This document shows, piece after piece, positions 1-5,256 of a DNA stretch of 5,256 bases; within the stretch, counting starts at the first letter, position 1, and the number at the start of each line of letters is the position of its first letter. The DNA comes from JAAYZQ01 sp041300865. GTDB lineage: Bacteria > Chloroflexota > Anaerolineae > JAAYZQ01. Below the pieces are notes generated by a model. It made no database searches. It had not been told where the DNA came from and saw nothing but the letters and a program-made list of their open reading frames with translations. The stretch spans positions 1-5,256 of the forward strand of contig JBFYTF010000235.1 of assembly GCA_041300865.1 (NCBI GenBank), read 5' to 3'. The translations under genes and the position numbers were made by a program.

Positions 1-816
1 GGCCGTCCCGTGCCCAACTTTGATTTCGGTGTGCCAGGTGTGACTTCCTTGTCAGCGGACCTGCACAAGTACGGCTACGCGGCCAAGGGCGCATCTGTCA
101 TCCTGTACCGCACCCGCGAGCTGCGCCGCTTCCAATTCTTTATCTACACCGACTGGCCGGGCGGCATCTACCCCTCGCCGGCCCTGGCCGGCACGCGCCC
201 GGGCGGTCCCATCGCTGCCGCGTGGGCCATTCTGAACTTCCTGGGCTGGGAAGGCTATCTGGAGCTGACCAGGCAGGTCCTGGAGGCCACGCAAAAGATG
301 CAGCAGGGGATCGCGGCCATCCCCGGTGTCAGGGTCCTGAGCAACCCCGACGCCAGCGTGTTCGCCATCGGCCCTGACGGTGTGGACATTTACGAGGTGG
401 CCGACGAGCTCGCCCTGCGGGGCTGGTACCTGGACCGGCAGCACTTTCCGGCCAGCTTGCACGTGACGGTTAGCAGCGCCCACGCCGCTGTGGTGGACGT
501 CTTCCTGTCCGACCTGGCCGCCTCGGTCGCCGCCGTTCGCAAACCCAGCCTGCGGAAGGCAGGCAACAAGCTGGCAGTCAAAGGGGCCAACGCGGCCGTA
601 CGCCTGCTGCCCGAGACGTGGGTCAGTGCCCTGATGAAGCGCGCCTCCGGCCTGCTGGGTGGTGGGAGCGGCCTGCCTGGCCGCACGGCGCCCATGTACG
701 GCATGATCGGCACATTGCCCAACCGCGGAGACCTGCACGAGCTCGTGACCGATCTTATAGACGGCATGAACTCTTACCAGGCGCCCGAGAAGAATCCGAC
801 AACTAGAGAGCGATGA
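1..816 (+). CDS. Sphingosine-1-phosphate-lyase-like PLP-dependent lyase/decarboxylase, C-terminal part
   Basis: The frame is open from base 1, so the gene enters from the left; the GTG at 10 is internal. 271 codons are visible, ending in TGA at 814-816. The strongest match is the pyridoxal-phosphate lysine block SADLHKYGYAAKG (Lys23 of the fragment, codon 67-69), nearly the same as the SADTHKYGYAPKG of eukaryotic sphingosine-1-phosphate lyase. Further family blocks are TDWPGGIYPSPALAGTRPGG (from about residue 47) and the C-terminal MYGMIGTLPNRGDL (from residue 232). Such enzymes cleave phosphorylated long-chain bases to an aldehyde and phosphoethanolamine. The bacterial substrate is not certain, and a related group II amino-acid decarboxylase activity is possible. 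Between about residues 180 and 230 there is a basic, partly amphipathic linker that looks longer than in the human enzyme as I recall it. The N-terminal part, including any membrane anchor, lies outside the window. The stop overlaps the start of the permease gene, so the two are probably cotranscribed. Confidence 0.88.
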   Translation, partial: GRPVPNFDFGVPGVTSLSADLHKYGYAAKGASVILYRTRELRRFQFFIYTDWPGGIYPSPALAGTRPGGPIAAAWAILNFLGWEGYLELTRQVLEATQKMQQGIAAIPGVRVLSNPDASVFAIGPDGVDIYEVADELALRGWYLDRQHFPASLHVTVSSAHAAVVDVFLSDLAASVAAVRKPSLRKAGNKLAVKGANAAVRLLPETWVSALMKRASGLLGGGSGLPGRTAPMYGMIGTLPNRGDLHELVTDLIDGMNSYQAPEKNPTTRER

Positions 817-1766
817 CCATGGACCTAGCCTTGCTCCTTGCGGTCACGATCACGGCCGGCACCTCGCTGGTTTTTGCCAGTATCGGCGAGATTTTCACCG
901 AGCGTTCCGGCATCCTGAACCTGGGGTTGGAAGGCATCATGATCATGGGCGCTGTAAGCGCCTTTGCTGCCGCCTATCACACGGGGAGCCTCGTCGCCGG
1001 GATACTAACGGCCATCCTGGTCGGCGGGCTGTTAGCGACAATCCACGCTTTTTTGACCATCAGCCTGCGCGCCGACCAGGTCGTCTCGGGCCTTGCCCTG
1101 ACCCTCTTTGGGGTCGGGCTGTCCAGCTTCCTGGGACAAAACCTGGGACCGGGCGGCGAGCCCCTGGTGGGCGAAGTGGGACCCAAGTTCACCAAGGTGG
1201 CCCTGCCCATCCTGTCCGAAATCCCGTTCCTGGGCGACGCCCTGTTTCGCCAGGATCCCCTGGTATATCTCATGTACCTCCTCGTGCCCGTGTCGGCATA
1301 CTATATCTACAAGACCCGCCCGGGCCTGCACCTGCGCGCCGTCGGCGAAAGCCCGGCCACGGCCGATGCGATGGGGGTGAATGTGGCCCGCACGCGCTAC
1401 CTGTACACCATCCTCGGCGGCATGCTCATCGGCATAGGCGGCGCCCACCTGTCGTTGGCCTACACACCCGGCTGGACTGAAAACCTCACGGGCGGGCGCG
1501 GCTGGATTGCCATCGCCCTGGTCATATTTGCTACCTGGGATCCCTGGCGGGCGGTCATCGGTGCCGTGCTCTTTGGCGGCGTGAACGCCGTTCAGTTCCG
1601 CCTCCAGGCCGCCGGCACGACGATCCCGGCCGCCGTCCTGGGGATGATGCCCTACTTTTTCACGATTGTCGTGCTGGTCGCCATCACCTGGTGGGAGGCC
1701 TTTCGCAAGCGAGTCGGGGCGCCCGCTGCCCTGGGCCTGCCGTACGTGCGCGAGGAGCGAGGCTAG
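813..1766 (+). CDS. ABC transporter permease, nucleoside/simple-sugar type (BPD_transp_2 family)
   Basis: This 317-residue integral membrane protein is an inner-membrane permease subunit of the family that carries ribose, nucleosides and related solutes (BPD_transp_2, YufQ/NupQ-like). About eight or nine hydrophobic segments are visible, near residues 5-25, 36-56, 58-80, 88-108, 147-166, 196-216, 230-262 (one or two) and 275-295. The typical N-terminal block FTERSGILNLGLEGIMIMGA (residues 28-47) is present. So is the cytoplasmic coupling loop GLHLRAVGESPATADAMGVN (171-190), which contacts the ATPase. The GRGWIAIALVIFATWDP segment (228-244) is also characteristic and favours the nucleoside-uptake branch. 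The length is normal for the second permease of such systems. Start ATG 813 overlaps the lyase stop (ATGA), with a weak purine stretch (AGAGAG, 805-810) close upstream; ATG 819 is an alternative start two codons later. The partner ATPase, first permease and binding protein are not in the window and would be expected upstream of the lyase. The real substrate cannot be read from sequence alone. Confidence 0.9.
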   Translation: MTMDLALLLAVTITAGTSLVFASIGEIFTERSGILNLGLEGIMIMGAVSAFAAAYHTGSLVAGILTAILVGGLLATIHAFLTISLRADQVVSGLALTLFGVGLSSFLGQNLGPGGEPLVGEVGPKFTKVALPILSEIPFLGDALFRQDPLVYLMYLLVPVSAYYIYKTRPGLHLRAVGESPATADAMGVNVARTRYLYTILGGMLIGIGGAHLSLAYTPGWTENLTGGRGWIAIALVIFATWDPWRAVIGAVLFGGVNAVQFRLQAAGTTIPAAVLGMMPYFFTIVVLVAITWWEAFRKRVGAPAALGLPYVREERG

Positions 1767-1777
1767 CCGCGCGCGGC
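1766..1777. repeat. 12-base GC palindrome after the permease stop
   Basis: GCCGCGCGCGGC is a perfect self-complementary sequence that begins on the last base of the permease stop codon. A flanking GGCT (1761-1764) and AGCC (1782-1785) could extend it. No T-run follows, so it is not a standard intrinsic terminator. It could slow polymerase or protect the 3' end of the lyase-permease transcript, or be chance in GC-rich DNA. Confidence 0.3.
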
Positions 1778-1805
1778 GCGGAGCCGGACAACCGTCAACC
1801 CCTGT

Positions 1806-1834
1806 TTGCCAAAACATCCACAAGTCGCTATAAT
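1806..1834 (+). promoter_or_regulatory. Sigma70-type promoter of ppdK
   Basis: A -35 box TTGCCA (1806-1811) and a perfect -10 box TATAAT (1829-1834) are separated by exactly 17 bases. They lie in a locally AT-richer stretch of an otherwise GC-rich region. Transcription would start near 1841, leaving a leader of about 66 bases before the ppdK start. The match is close to the housekeeping consensus, which suggests strong expression independent of the upstream operon. No operator repeat is evident around it. Confidence 0.8.
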
Positions 1835-1889
1835 TCCACGGGCTCCAGCAAATCGCTGACAATCGTCCACAGCGACGACTCAATATGTC

Positions 1890-1897
1890 AAGGAGGT
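1890..1897 (+). promoter_or_regulatory. Strong ribosome-binding site that fixes the ppdK start
   Basis: AAGGAGGT is almost fully complementary to the 16S rRNA 3' end and sits 9 bases before ATG 1907. It decides the start: the reading frame stays open upstream to a GTG at 1691 inside the permease gene, but that extension has no family similarity. A small possible hairpin (TCGTC 1863-1867 with GACGA 1874-1878) precedes it and leaves the site free. Confidence 0.88.
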
Positions 1898-1906
1898 TCA
1901 GACGTA

Positions 1907-4705
1907 ATGGCAACAAAATGGGTTTATCTTTTTAATGAGGTCAAGGAGGCAGAGGAGAAGGCGGGAAGCTGGGACGCCGTCCGGGCGCTTCTGGGTGGCA
2001 AGGGCGCGAACCTGGCAGAGATGACGCGCATCGGTGTGCCCGTGCCGCCAGGCTTCACAGTCACCACCGAGGCCTGCAACGCCTACCTGGCCGCTGGCGA
2101 ACAATTCCCCGAAGGCATGTGGGAGCAGGAGCTGGAAGCTCTCAAAGCCACGGAAGAAGCTACCGGAAAGAAGTTTGGCGATCCCTCTAATCCCCTGCTG
2201 GTCTCGTGCCGCTCAGGGGCCAAGTTCTCCATGCCGGGCATGATGGACACCGTGCTCAACATTGGCCTGAACGACGAGACGGCCCAGGGCATGGTTCAGC
2301 TCACCGAGAACGAGAGCTTTGTCTACAACTCTTACCGGCGACTGGTCCAGATGTTCGGCTCGGTAGTGCTCGGCATCCCCGATGAGCCGTTCGAAGAGGC
2401 CATCGAAGAACGGAAAAAGCAGAAAGGTGTCAAGGACGATACGGCCCTTGAGGCTGCAGACTGGATGGCACTCACGGAAGAGTTCAAGGCCATCGTGCGG
2501 GAGCACACGGGGAACGACTTTCCGCAGGCACCCATCGACCAGTTGCGCCTGGCGACCGAGGCAGTCTTCAAGAGCTGGAACGGCAAGCGAGCCATCGACT
2601 ACCGCCGCGCGGAAGCGATTCCTGACGACCTGGGGACGGCCGTCAACATCGTGACCATGGTCTTTGGCAACATGGGCTGGGATTCGGGCACGGGCGTCGC
2701 CTTTACCCGCGACCCTGCCACCGGCGAGAAAAAGATGTACGGCGACTATCTGCTCAACGCCCAGGGCGAGGACGTGGTAGCCGGCATCCGCAACACGGAG
2801 CCCATCGCCAAGCTCGGCGAGGAAATGCCCGAGGCGTACAAGCAGTTCATCGAGATTACCGACCGCCTGGAACAGCACTACCGCGAGATGCAGGACGTGG
2901 AGTTCACCATCGAGCGCGGCAAACTGTGGATGCTCCAGACGCGCAACGGCAAGCGGACAGCCAGGGCGGCCATCAAGATCGCCGTCGACATGGTGGGCGA
3001 GGGGCTCATCGAAAAAGAAGAGGCCCTGAAGCGTGTGCGCCCCGCCGACGTGGACACACTCCTTCATCCCCATTTCGATCCCGTGGCCAAAGACAATGCG
3101 CGCCGCGACGGAACCTGCCTGGCCAGCGGTGTAAACGCCTCGCCGGGCGCCGCGGTGGGTGTAGCCGCCTTTGACGCCGACCTGGCCGAGGAGTGGGGCC
3201 TGTCGGGCAAGGCCGTGATTATGGTCCGGCCCGAGACCAAGCCCGACGATGTGCACGGCATGATCGCGGCCAAAGGCATCCTCACCAGCCGCGGCGGCGC
3301 CACGAGCCACGCCGCCGTTGTCGCCCGCCAGTTCGGCAAACCGGCCGTCGTCGGCTGCGAGGCCCTGCACATTGACCTCTCGGCTCGCCTTCTCACCGTA
3401 AACGGAACCGTCGTGAAGGAAGGAGACTGGCTGTCCATCGACGGCACCAGCGGCGAGGTCTTTGCCGGGCAGCTGCCCACGCAGCAGCCCAACTTTGACG
3501 AGGAGGTGGAGCTCATCAGCTTGTTGGAGTGGGCCGACAAAGTTGCGGCGCGTGAGAACCAGCGCAGTTGGCCGGAGGACTACAAGGGCTTTCCGACGCG
3601 CGGCCTGCAGGTGTGGGCCAACGCCGACTATCCGCAGGATGCACGCCGGGCGCGCGCCTTTGGCGCCCGGGGCATCGGGTTGTGCCGCACGGAGCACATG
3701 TTCTTCCAGGAAGAGCGCCTGCCCATCGTCCAGTCCATGATCCTGGCCAAGACGCCCGCTGAGCGCGTGCAGCACCTGGACAAGCTGCTGCCCTTCCAGC
3801 GCGCCGATTTCGAGGGCATCTTTGAAGCCATGGATGGGCTGCCGGTCATCATCCGCCTCATCGACCCACCCCTCCACGAGTTCCTGCCGAGCAAGGACGA
3901 CCTGCTGGTCGAAGTGACCCAGATGCGGTCCAAGGCCAAGAGCCTGAAGAAGCGGGACAAGAAGAAGAAGCTGGCCAAGCTGCAGGAGGAGCTTGAGGAG
4001 AAGGAAGCGCTCCTCAACGCCGTCGAAAACCTGCAGGAGGCGAACCCGATGATGGGGCTGCGCGGCATCCGCCTGGGCATCACCATGCCCGAGATTACGC
4101 AGATGCAGGTGCGCGCCATCTTCGAGGCAGCCTGCAACAAGGCCGCGGAGGGCATCGACGTCCACCCCGAGATCATGATCCCCCTCACCGGCCACTACAA
4201 TGAGCTCAAGGTCGCCAATGACCTCCTGGTGCCCGTCGCCGAATCGGTGATGGCCGAAAAGAACTGCCTCGTCGACTACAAGTTTGGAACGATGATCGAG
4301 ATCCCGCGGGCGGCCGTCACCGCCGGCGAGGTGGCCGAATACGCCCAGTTCTTTAGCTTCGGGACCAATGACCTGACGCAGATGACGTTTGGCTACAGCC
4401 GCGATGACGCCGAGCGGAACTTCTTGCTCTTTTACGTGGAGCACGGCATTCTGCCCAAGAACCCGTTCCAGACCCTTGACCGCAAGGGCGTGGGCGAGCT
4501 GGTCAAGATGGGCGTCAAGCGCGGGCGCGACAGCCGCCCGAACCTGGAGGTCGGCATCTGCGGTGAGCACGGCGGGGACCCCAGCTCCATCGAGTTCTGC
4601 CACATGGCCGGGCTCAACTACGTGAGCTGCTCTCCGTTCCGCGTGCCGATTGCCCGCCTCTCGGCAGCCCATGCGGCGCTCGGGTTCCGGTACGAGGGCG
4701 ACTAG
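1907..4705 (+). CDS. ppdK: Pyruvate, phosphate dikinase (PPDK)
   Basis: This cytoplasmic enzyme interconverts pyruvate + ATP + phosphate with phosphoenolpyruvate + AMP + pyrophosphate, serving gluconeogenesis or pyrophosphate-linked glycolysis. It has 932 residues, longer than the roughly 875 of the Clostridium symbiosum enzyme. The N-terminal ATP-grasp domain shows GGKGANLAEM (30-39, Lys32), SCRSGAKFSMPGMMDT (Arg102), DSGTGVAFTRDP (259-270), QGEDVV (286-291) and LQTRNGKRT (343-351). The central phosphohistidine domain has GGATSHAAVVARQFGKPAVV, with catalytic His468 and, two residues before it, Thr466, the residue targeted by PPDK regulatory proteins. The C-terminal PEP/pyruvate barrel has GLCRTEHMFF (Arg594), IIRLIDPPLHEF (Arg650), NPMMGLRG (Arg719), GTMIEIPRA (Glu798), FGTNDLTQMTF (Asn821) and GICGEHGGDPSS (catalytic Cys885). 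All expected key residues are present, so it should be active. Residues 674-712 are a charged, probably coiled-coil stretch with about 21 more residues than C. symbiosum as I recall it. ATG 1907 is chosen for its strong ribosome-binding site. The gene has its own promoter and terminator. Confidence 0.97.
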   Translation: MATKWVYLFNEVKEAEEKAGSWDAVRALLGGKGANLAEMTRIGVPVPPGFTVTTEACNAYLAAGEQFPEGMWEQELEALKATEEATGKKFGDPSNPLLVSCRSGAKFSMPGMMDTVLNIGLNDETAQGMVQLTENESFVYNSYRRLVQMFGSVVLGIPDEPFEEAIEERKKQKGVKDDTALEAADWMALTEEFKAIVREHTGNDFPQAPIDQLRLATEAVFKSWNGKRAIDYRRAEAIPDDLGTAVNIVTMVFGNMGWDSGTGVAFTRDPATGEKKMYGDYLLNAQGEDVVAGIRNTEPIAKLGEEMPEAYKQFIEITDRLEQHYREMQDVEFTIERGKLWMLQTRNGKRTARAAIKIAVDMVGEGLIEKEEALKRVRPADVDTLLHPHFDPVAKDNARRDGTCLASGVNASPGAAVGVAAFDADLAEEWGLSGKAVIMVRPETKPDDVHGMIAAKGILTSRGGATSHAAVVARQFGKPAVVGCEALHIDLSARLLTVNGTVVKEGDWLSIDGTSGEVFAGQLPTQQPNFDEEVELISLLEWADKVAARENQRSWPEDYKGFPTRGLQVWANADYPQDARRARAFGARGIGLCRTEHMFFQEERLPIVQSMILAKTPAERVQHLDKLLPFQRADFEGIFEAMDGLPVIIRLIDPPLHEFLPSKDDLLVEVTQMRSKAKSLKKRDKKKKLAKLQEELEEKEALLNAVENLQEANPMMGLRGIRLGITMPEITQMQVRAIFEAACNKAAEGIDVHPEIMIPLTGHYNELKVANDLLVPVAESVMAEKNCLVDYKFGTMIEIPRAAVTAGEVAEYAQFFSFGTNDLTQMTFGYSRDDAERNFLLFYVEHGILPKNPFQTLDRKGVGELVKMGVKRGRDSRPNLEVGICGEHGGDPSSIEFCHMAGLNYVSCSPFRVPIARLSAAHAALGFRYEGD

Positions 4706-4721
4706 GACCTGTTCGCCGCCA

Positions 4722-4740
4722 GGCACCGGCAGCGTGCCGG
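4722..4740 (+). repeat. Hairpin between ppdK stop and its terminator
   Basis: CCGGCA (4726-4731) pairs with TGCCGG (4735-4740) across a three-base loop. An alternative pairing joins GGCAC (4722-4726) with GTGCC (4734-4738). It lies 16 to 20 bases after the ppdK stop and has no T-run, so it is probably an accessory 3' structure next to the real terminator. Confidence 0.5.
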
Positions 4741-4748
4741 GGAAATCC

Positions 4749-4777
4749 AAGGCCGGGCCTGTAAGCCCGGCCTTTTT
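4749..4777 (+). terminator. Rho-independent terminator of ppdK
   Basis: AAGGCCGGGC (4749-4758) pairs perfectly with GCCCGGCCTT (4765-4774) around a six-base loop CTGTAA. The stem runs straight into five T residues (4773-4777). It sits 44 bases after the ppdK stop and should end the ppdK message before the CBS gene. Confidence 0.9.
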
Positions 4778-4847
4778 GCGCCAGGGAGGGGCGCACAGCC
4801 GCAACCCTGTGGACAGGCGGCGCGAACATGGCAAGCTGCGGTCCTTG

Positions 4848-4876
4848 TTGCTTTTCCTCGCGGAGTGTGCTATACT
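4848..4876 (+). promoter_or_regulatory. Sigma70-type promoter with extended -10 for the CBS gene
   Basis: TTGCTT (4848-4853) and TATACT (4871-4876) are 17 bases apart. The -10 is preceded directly by TGC (4868-4870), an extended -10 element. The start would be near 4883, giving a leader of about 50 bases. An imperfect hairpin in the leader (CCAGC 4887-4891 with GCTGG 4908-4912) is possible but weak. Confidence 0.75.
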
Positions 4877-4917
4877 AAAGCCGGCACCAGCACCGCGGTT
4901 GTACCCCGCTGGAACAC

Positions 4918-4926
4918 AGGAAGGAG
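4918..4926 (+). promoter_or_regulatory. Ribosome-binding site of the CBS gene
   Basis: AGGAAGGAG ends six bases before ATG 4933, an ideal spacing that supports this start codon. Confidence 0.82.
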
Positions 4927-4932
4927 CAAGCC

Positions 4933-5256
4933 ATGAACAGAGTGAAGGACATTTTGCGTAGCAAAGGCGACCAGGTGTGGTCGATCTCGCCCAATGCCAC
5001 GGTGCGCGAGGCTCTGCAGGAGATGGCCGACAAGAACATTGGTGCCGTCCTGGTCATGGATGAAGGTCGCCTGGCCGGCATCTTTTCCGAGCGGGACTAT
5101 GCCCGGAAAGTGGTCCTCAAGGGCCGACGGTCGGACGAGACCCGCGTCGCGGAGGTCATGACCAGCCAGGTGGTCGGCGTGCGGCTCGACGACACCGTCG
5201 AGGAGTGCATGGCGCTCATGACCGACAAACGGATCCGGCACCTGCCGGTGGTCGAC
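4933..5256 (+). CDS. CBS-domain-pair protein, N-terminal 108 residues (runs off the right edge)
   Basis: The frame is open from ATG 4933 to the last base with no stop, so the gene is partial. Two tandem CBS motifs are visible. The first covers about residues 1-62 and contains ISPNATVREALQEM, IGAVLVMDEGRLAGI and SERDYARKV (52-60). The second starts near residue 70 with VAEVMTSQVVGVRLDDTVEE and reaches RIRHLPVVD (100-108). The SERDYARKV and MTDKRIRHLPVVD blocks place it with the small stand-alone CBS pairs that include plant CBSX3-type proteins. These are usually about 140-150 residues, so roughly 35-40 residues are probably missing. CBS pairs bind adenosine nucleotides or NAD(H) between the two motifs and act as energy or redox sensors; the ligand and target here are unknown. 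No signal peptide or membrane segment is seen, so it is probably cytoplasmic. It has its own promoter and ribosome-binding site, downstream of the ppdK terminator. A fusion to a further C-terminal domain cannot be excluded. Confidence 0.92.
   Translation, partial: MNRVKDILRSKGDQVWSISPNATVREALQEMADKNIGAVLVMDEGRLAGIFSERDYARKVVLKGRRSDETRVAEVMTSQVVGVRLDDTVEECMALMTDKRIRHLPVVD

Noticed and set aside
52..738. Open frame on the - strand opposite the lyase gene
   Set aside because: Low-complexity translation with no motif; the + strand carries well-conserved lyase blocks over the same bases.
1766..1785. Rho-independent terminator after the permease gene
   Set aside because: A GC palindrome is present but no T-run follows; listed only as a palindrome.
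1691..1906. N-terminal extension of PPDK from GTG 1691
   Set aside because: The extra 72 residues overlap the permease gene and the promoter and resemble no PPDK; ATG 1907 has a strong ribosome-binding site and the family-typical start MATKWVY.
1841..1906. Riboswitch in the ppdK leader
   Set aside because: The leader is only about 66 bases, with a single 5-base-pair hairpin and no known aptamer core or expression platform.
1032..1916. Open frame on the - strand (294 codons) opposite the permease gene
   Set aside because: It overlaps a clear permease gene and the ppdK promoter, and has no family motif or membrane pattern; it is a shadow of third-position GC bias.
2213..4834. Very long open frame on the - strand (873 codons) opposite ppdK
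   Set aside because: It mirrors the GC-rich codon bias of ppdK, shows no recognisable domain, is rich in low-complexity Gly/Ala/Leu/His/Asp, and also runs across the terminator hairpin of ppdK.
4650..4961. Open + strand frame across the ppdK end and the following spacer
   Set aside because: It overlaps ppdK, passes through the terminator and the next promoter, and has no recognisable domain.
1..5256. Mobile element, CRISPR array, defence island or tRNA gene
   Set aside because: No terminal inverted repeats, transposase or integrase motifs, spaced direct repeats or cloverleaf sequences were seen; the gene content is metabolic and transport.

Overview
The window is GC-rich, tightly packed bacterial DNA with all four recognisable genes on the + strand. 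It reads as a chromosomal, largely housekeeping segment. There are no tRNA or rRNA genes, CRISPR arrays, insertion sequences or phage genes. The ribosome-binding sites and sigma70-type promoters are standard bacterial ones. A bacterial sphingosine-1-phosphate-lyase-like enzyme, a nucleoside-type ABC permease, a PPDK of about 930 residues and a small CBS-pair protein would suit a Chloroflexota (Anaerolineae-like) or similar environmental bacterium. That placement is inferred from general familiarity and is not proven by the sequence.

Layout. (1) 1-816 is the C-terminal 271 codons of a PLP-dependent lyase/decarboxylase of the sphingosine-1-phosphate lyase type, entering from the left edge. (2) 813-1766 is a 317-residue permease of the BPD_transp_2 family (nucleoside/simple-sugar ABC importers). 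Its start overlaps the lyase stop in an ATGA, so the two are almost certainly one transcript. (3) 1767-1906 is a 140-base gap with a near-consensus promoter (TTGCCA-17-TATAAT) and a strong Shine-Dalgarno. (4) 1907-4702 plus stop encodes pyruvate, phosphate dikinase (ppdK, 932 residues) with all key motifs present and a lysine/glutamate-rich, probably coiled-coil insertion in the PEP-binding barrel. (5) 4706-4932 holds two hairpins, the second a clear rho-independent terminator, and then a second good promoter with an extended -10. (6) 4933-5256 is the first 108 codons of a small CBS-domain-pair protein that runs off the right edge.

There are therefore at least three transcription units: the tail of a lyase-permease operon, a monocistronic ppdK with its own promoter and terminator, and a separately promoted CBS gene. 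PPDK interconverts pyruvate and phosphoenolpyruvate and is sensitive to adenylate charge. CBS-pair proteins often bind adenosine nucleotides or NAD(H), so a regulatory link between these neighbours is conceivable but not shown. I found no convincing new biological system. The most unusual points are the lyase-permease pairing and the PPDK insertion.
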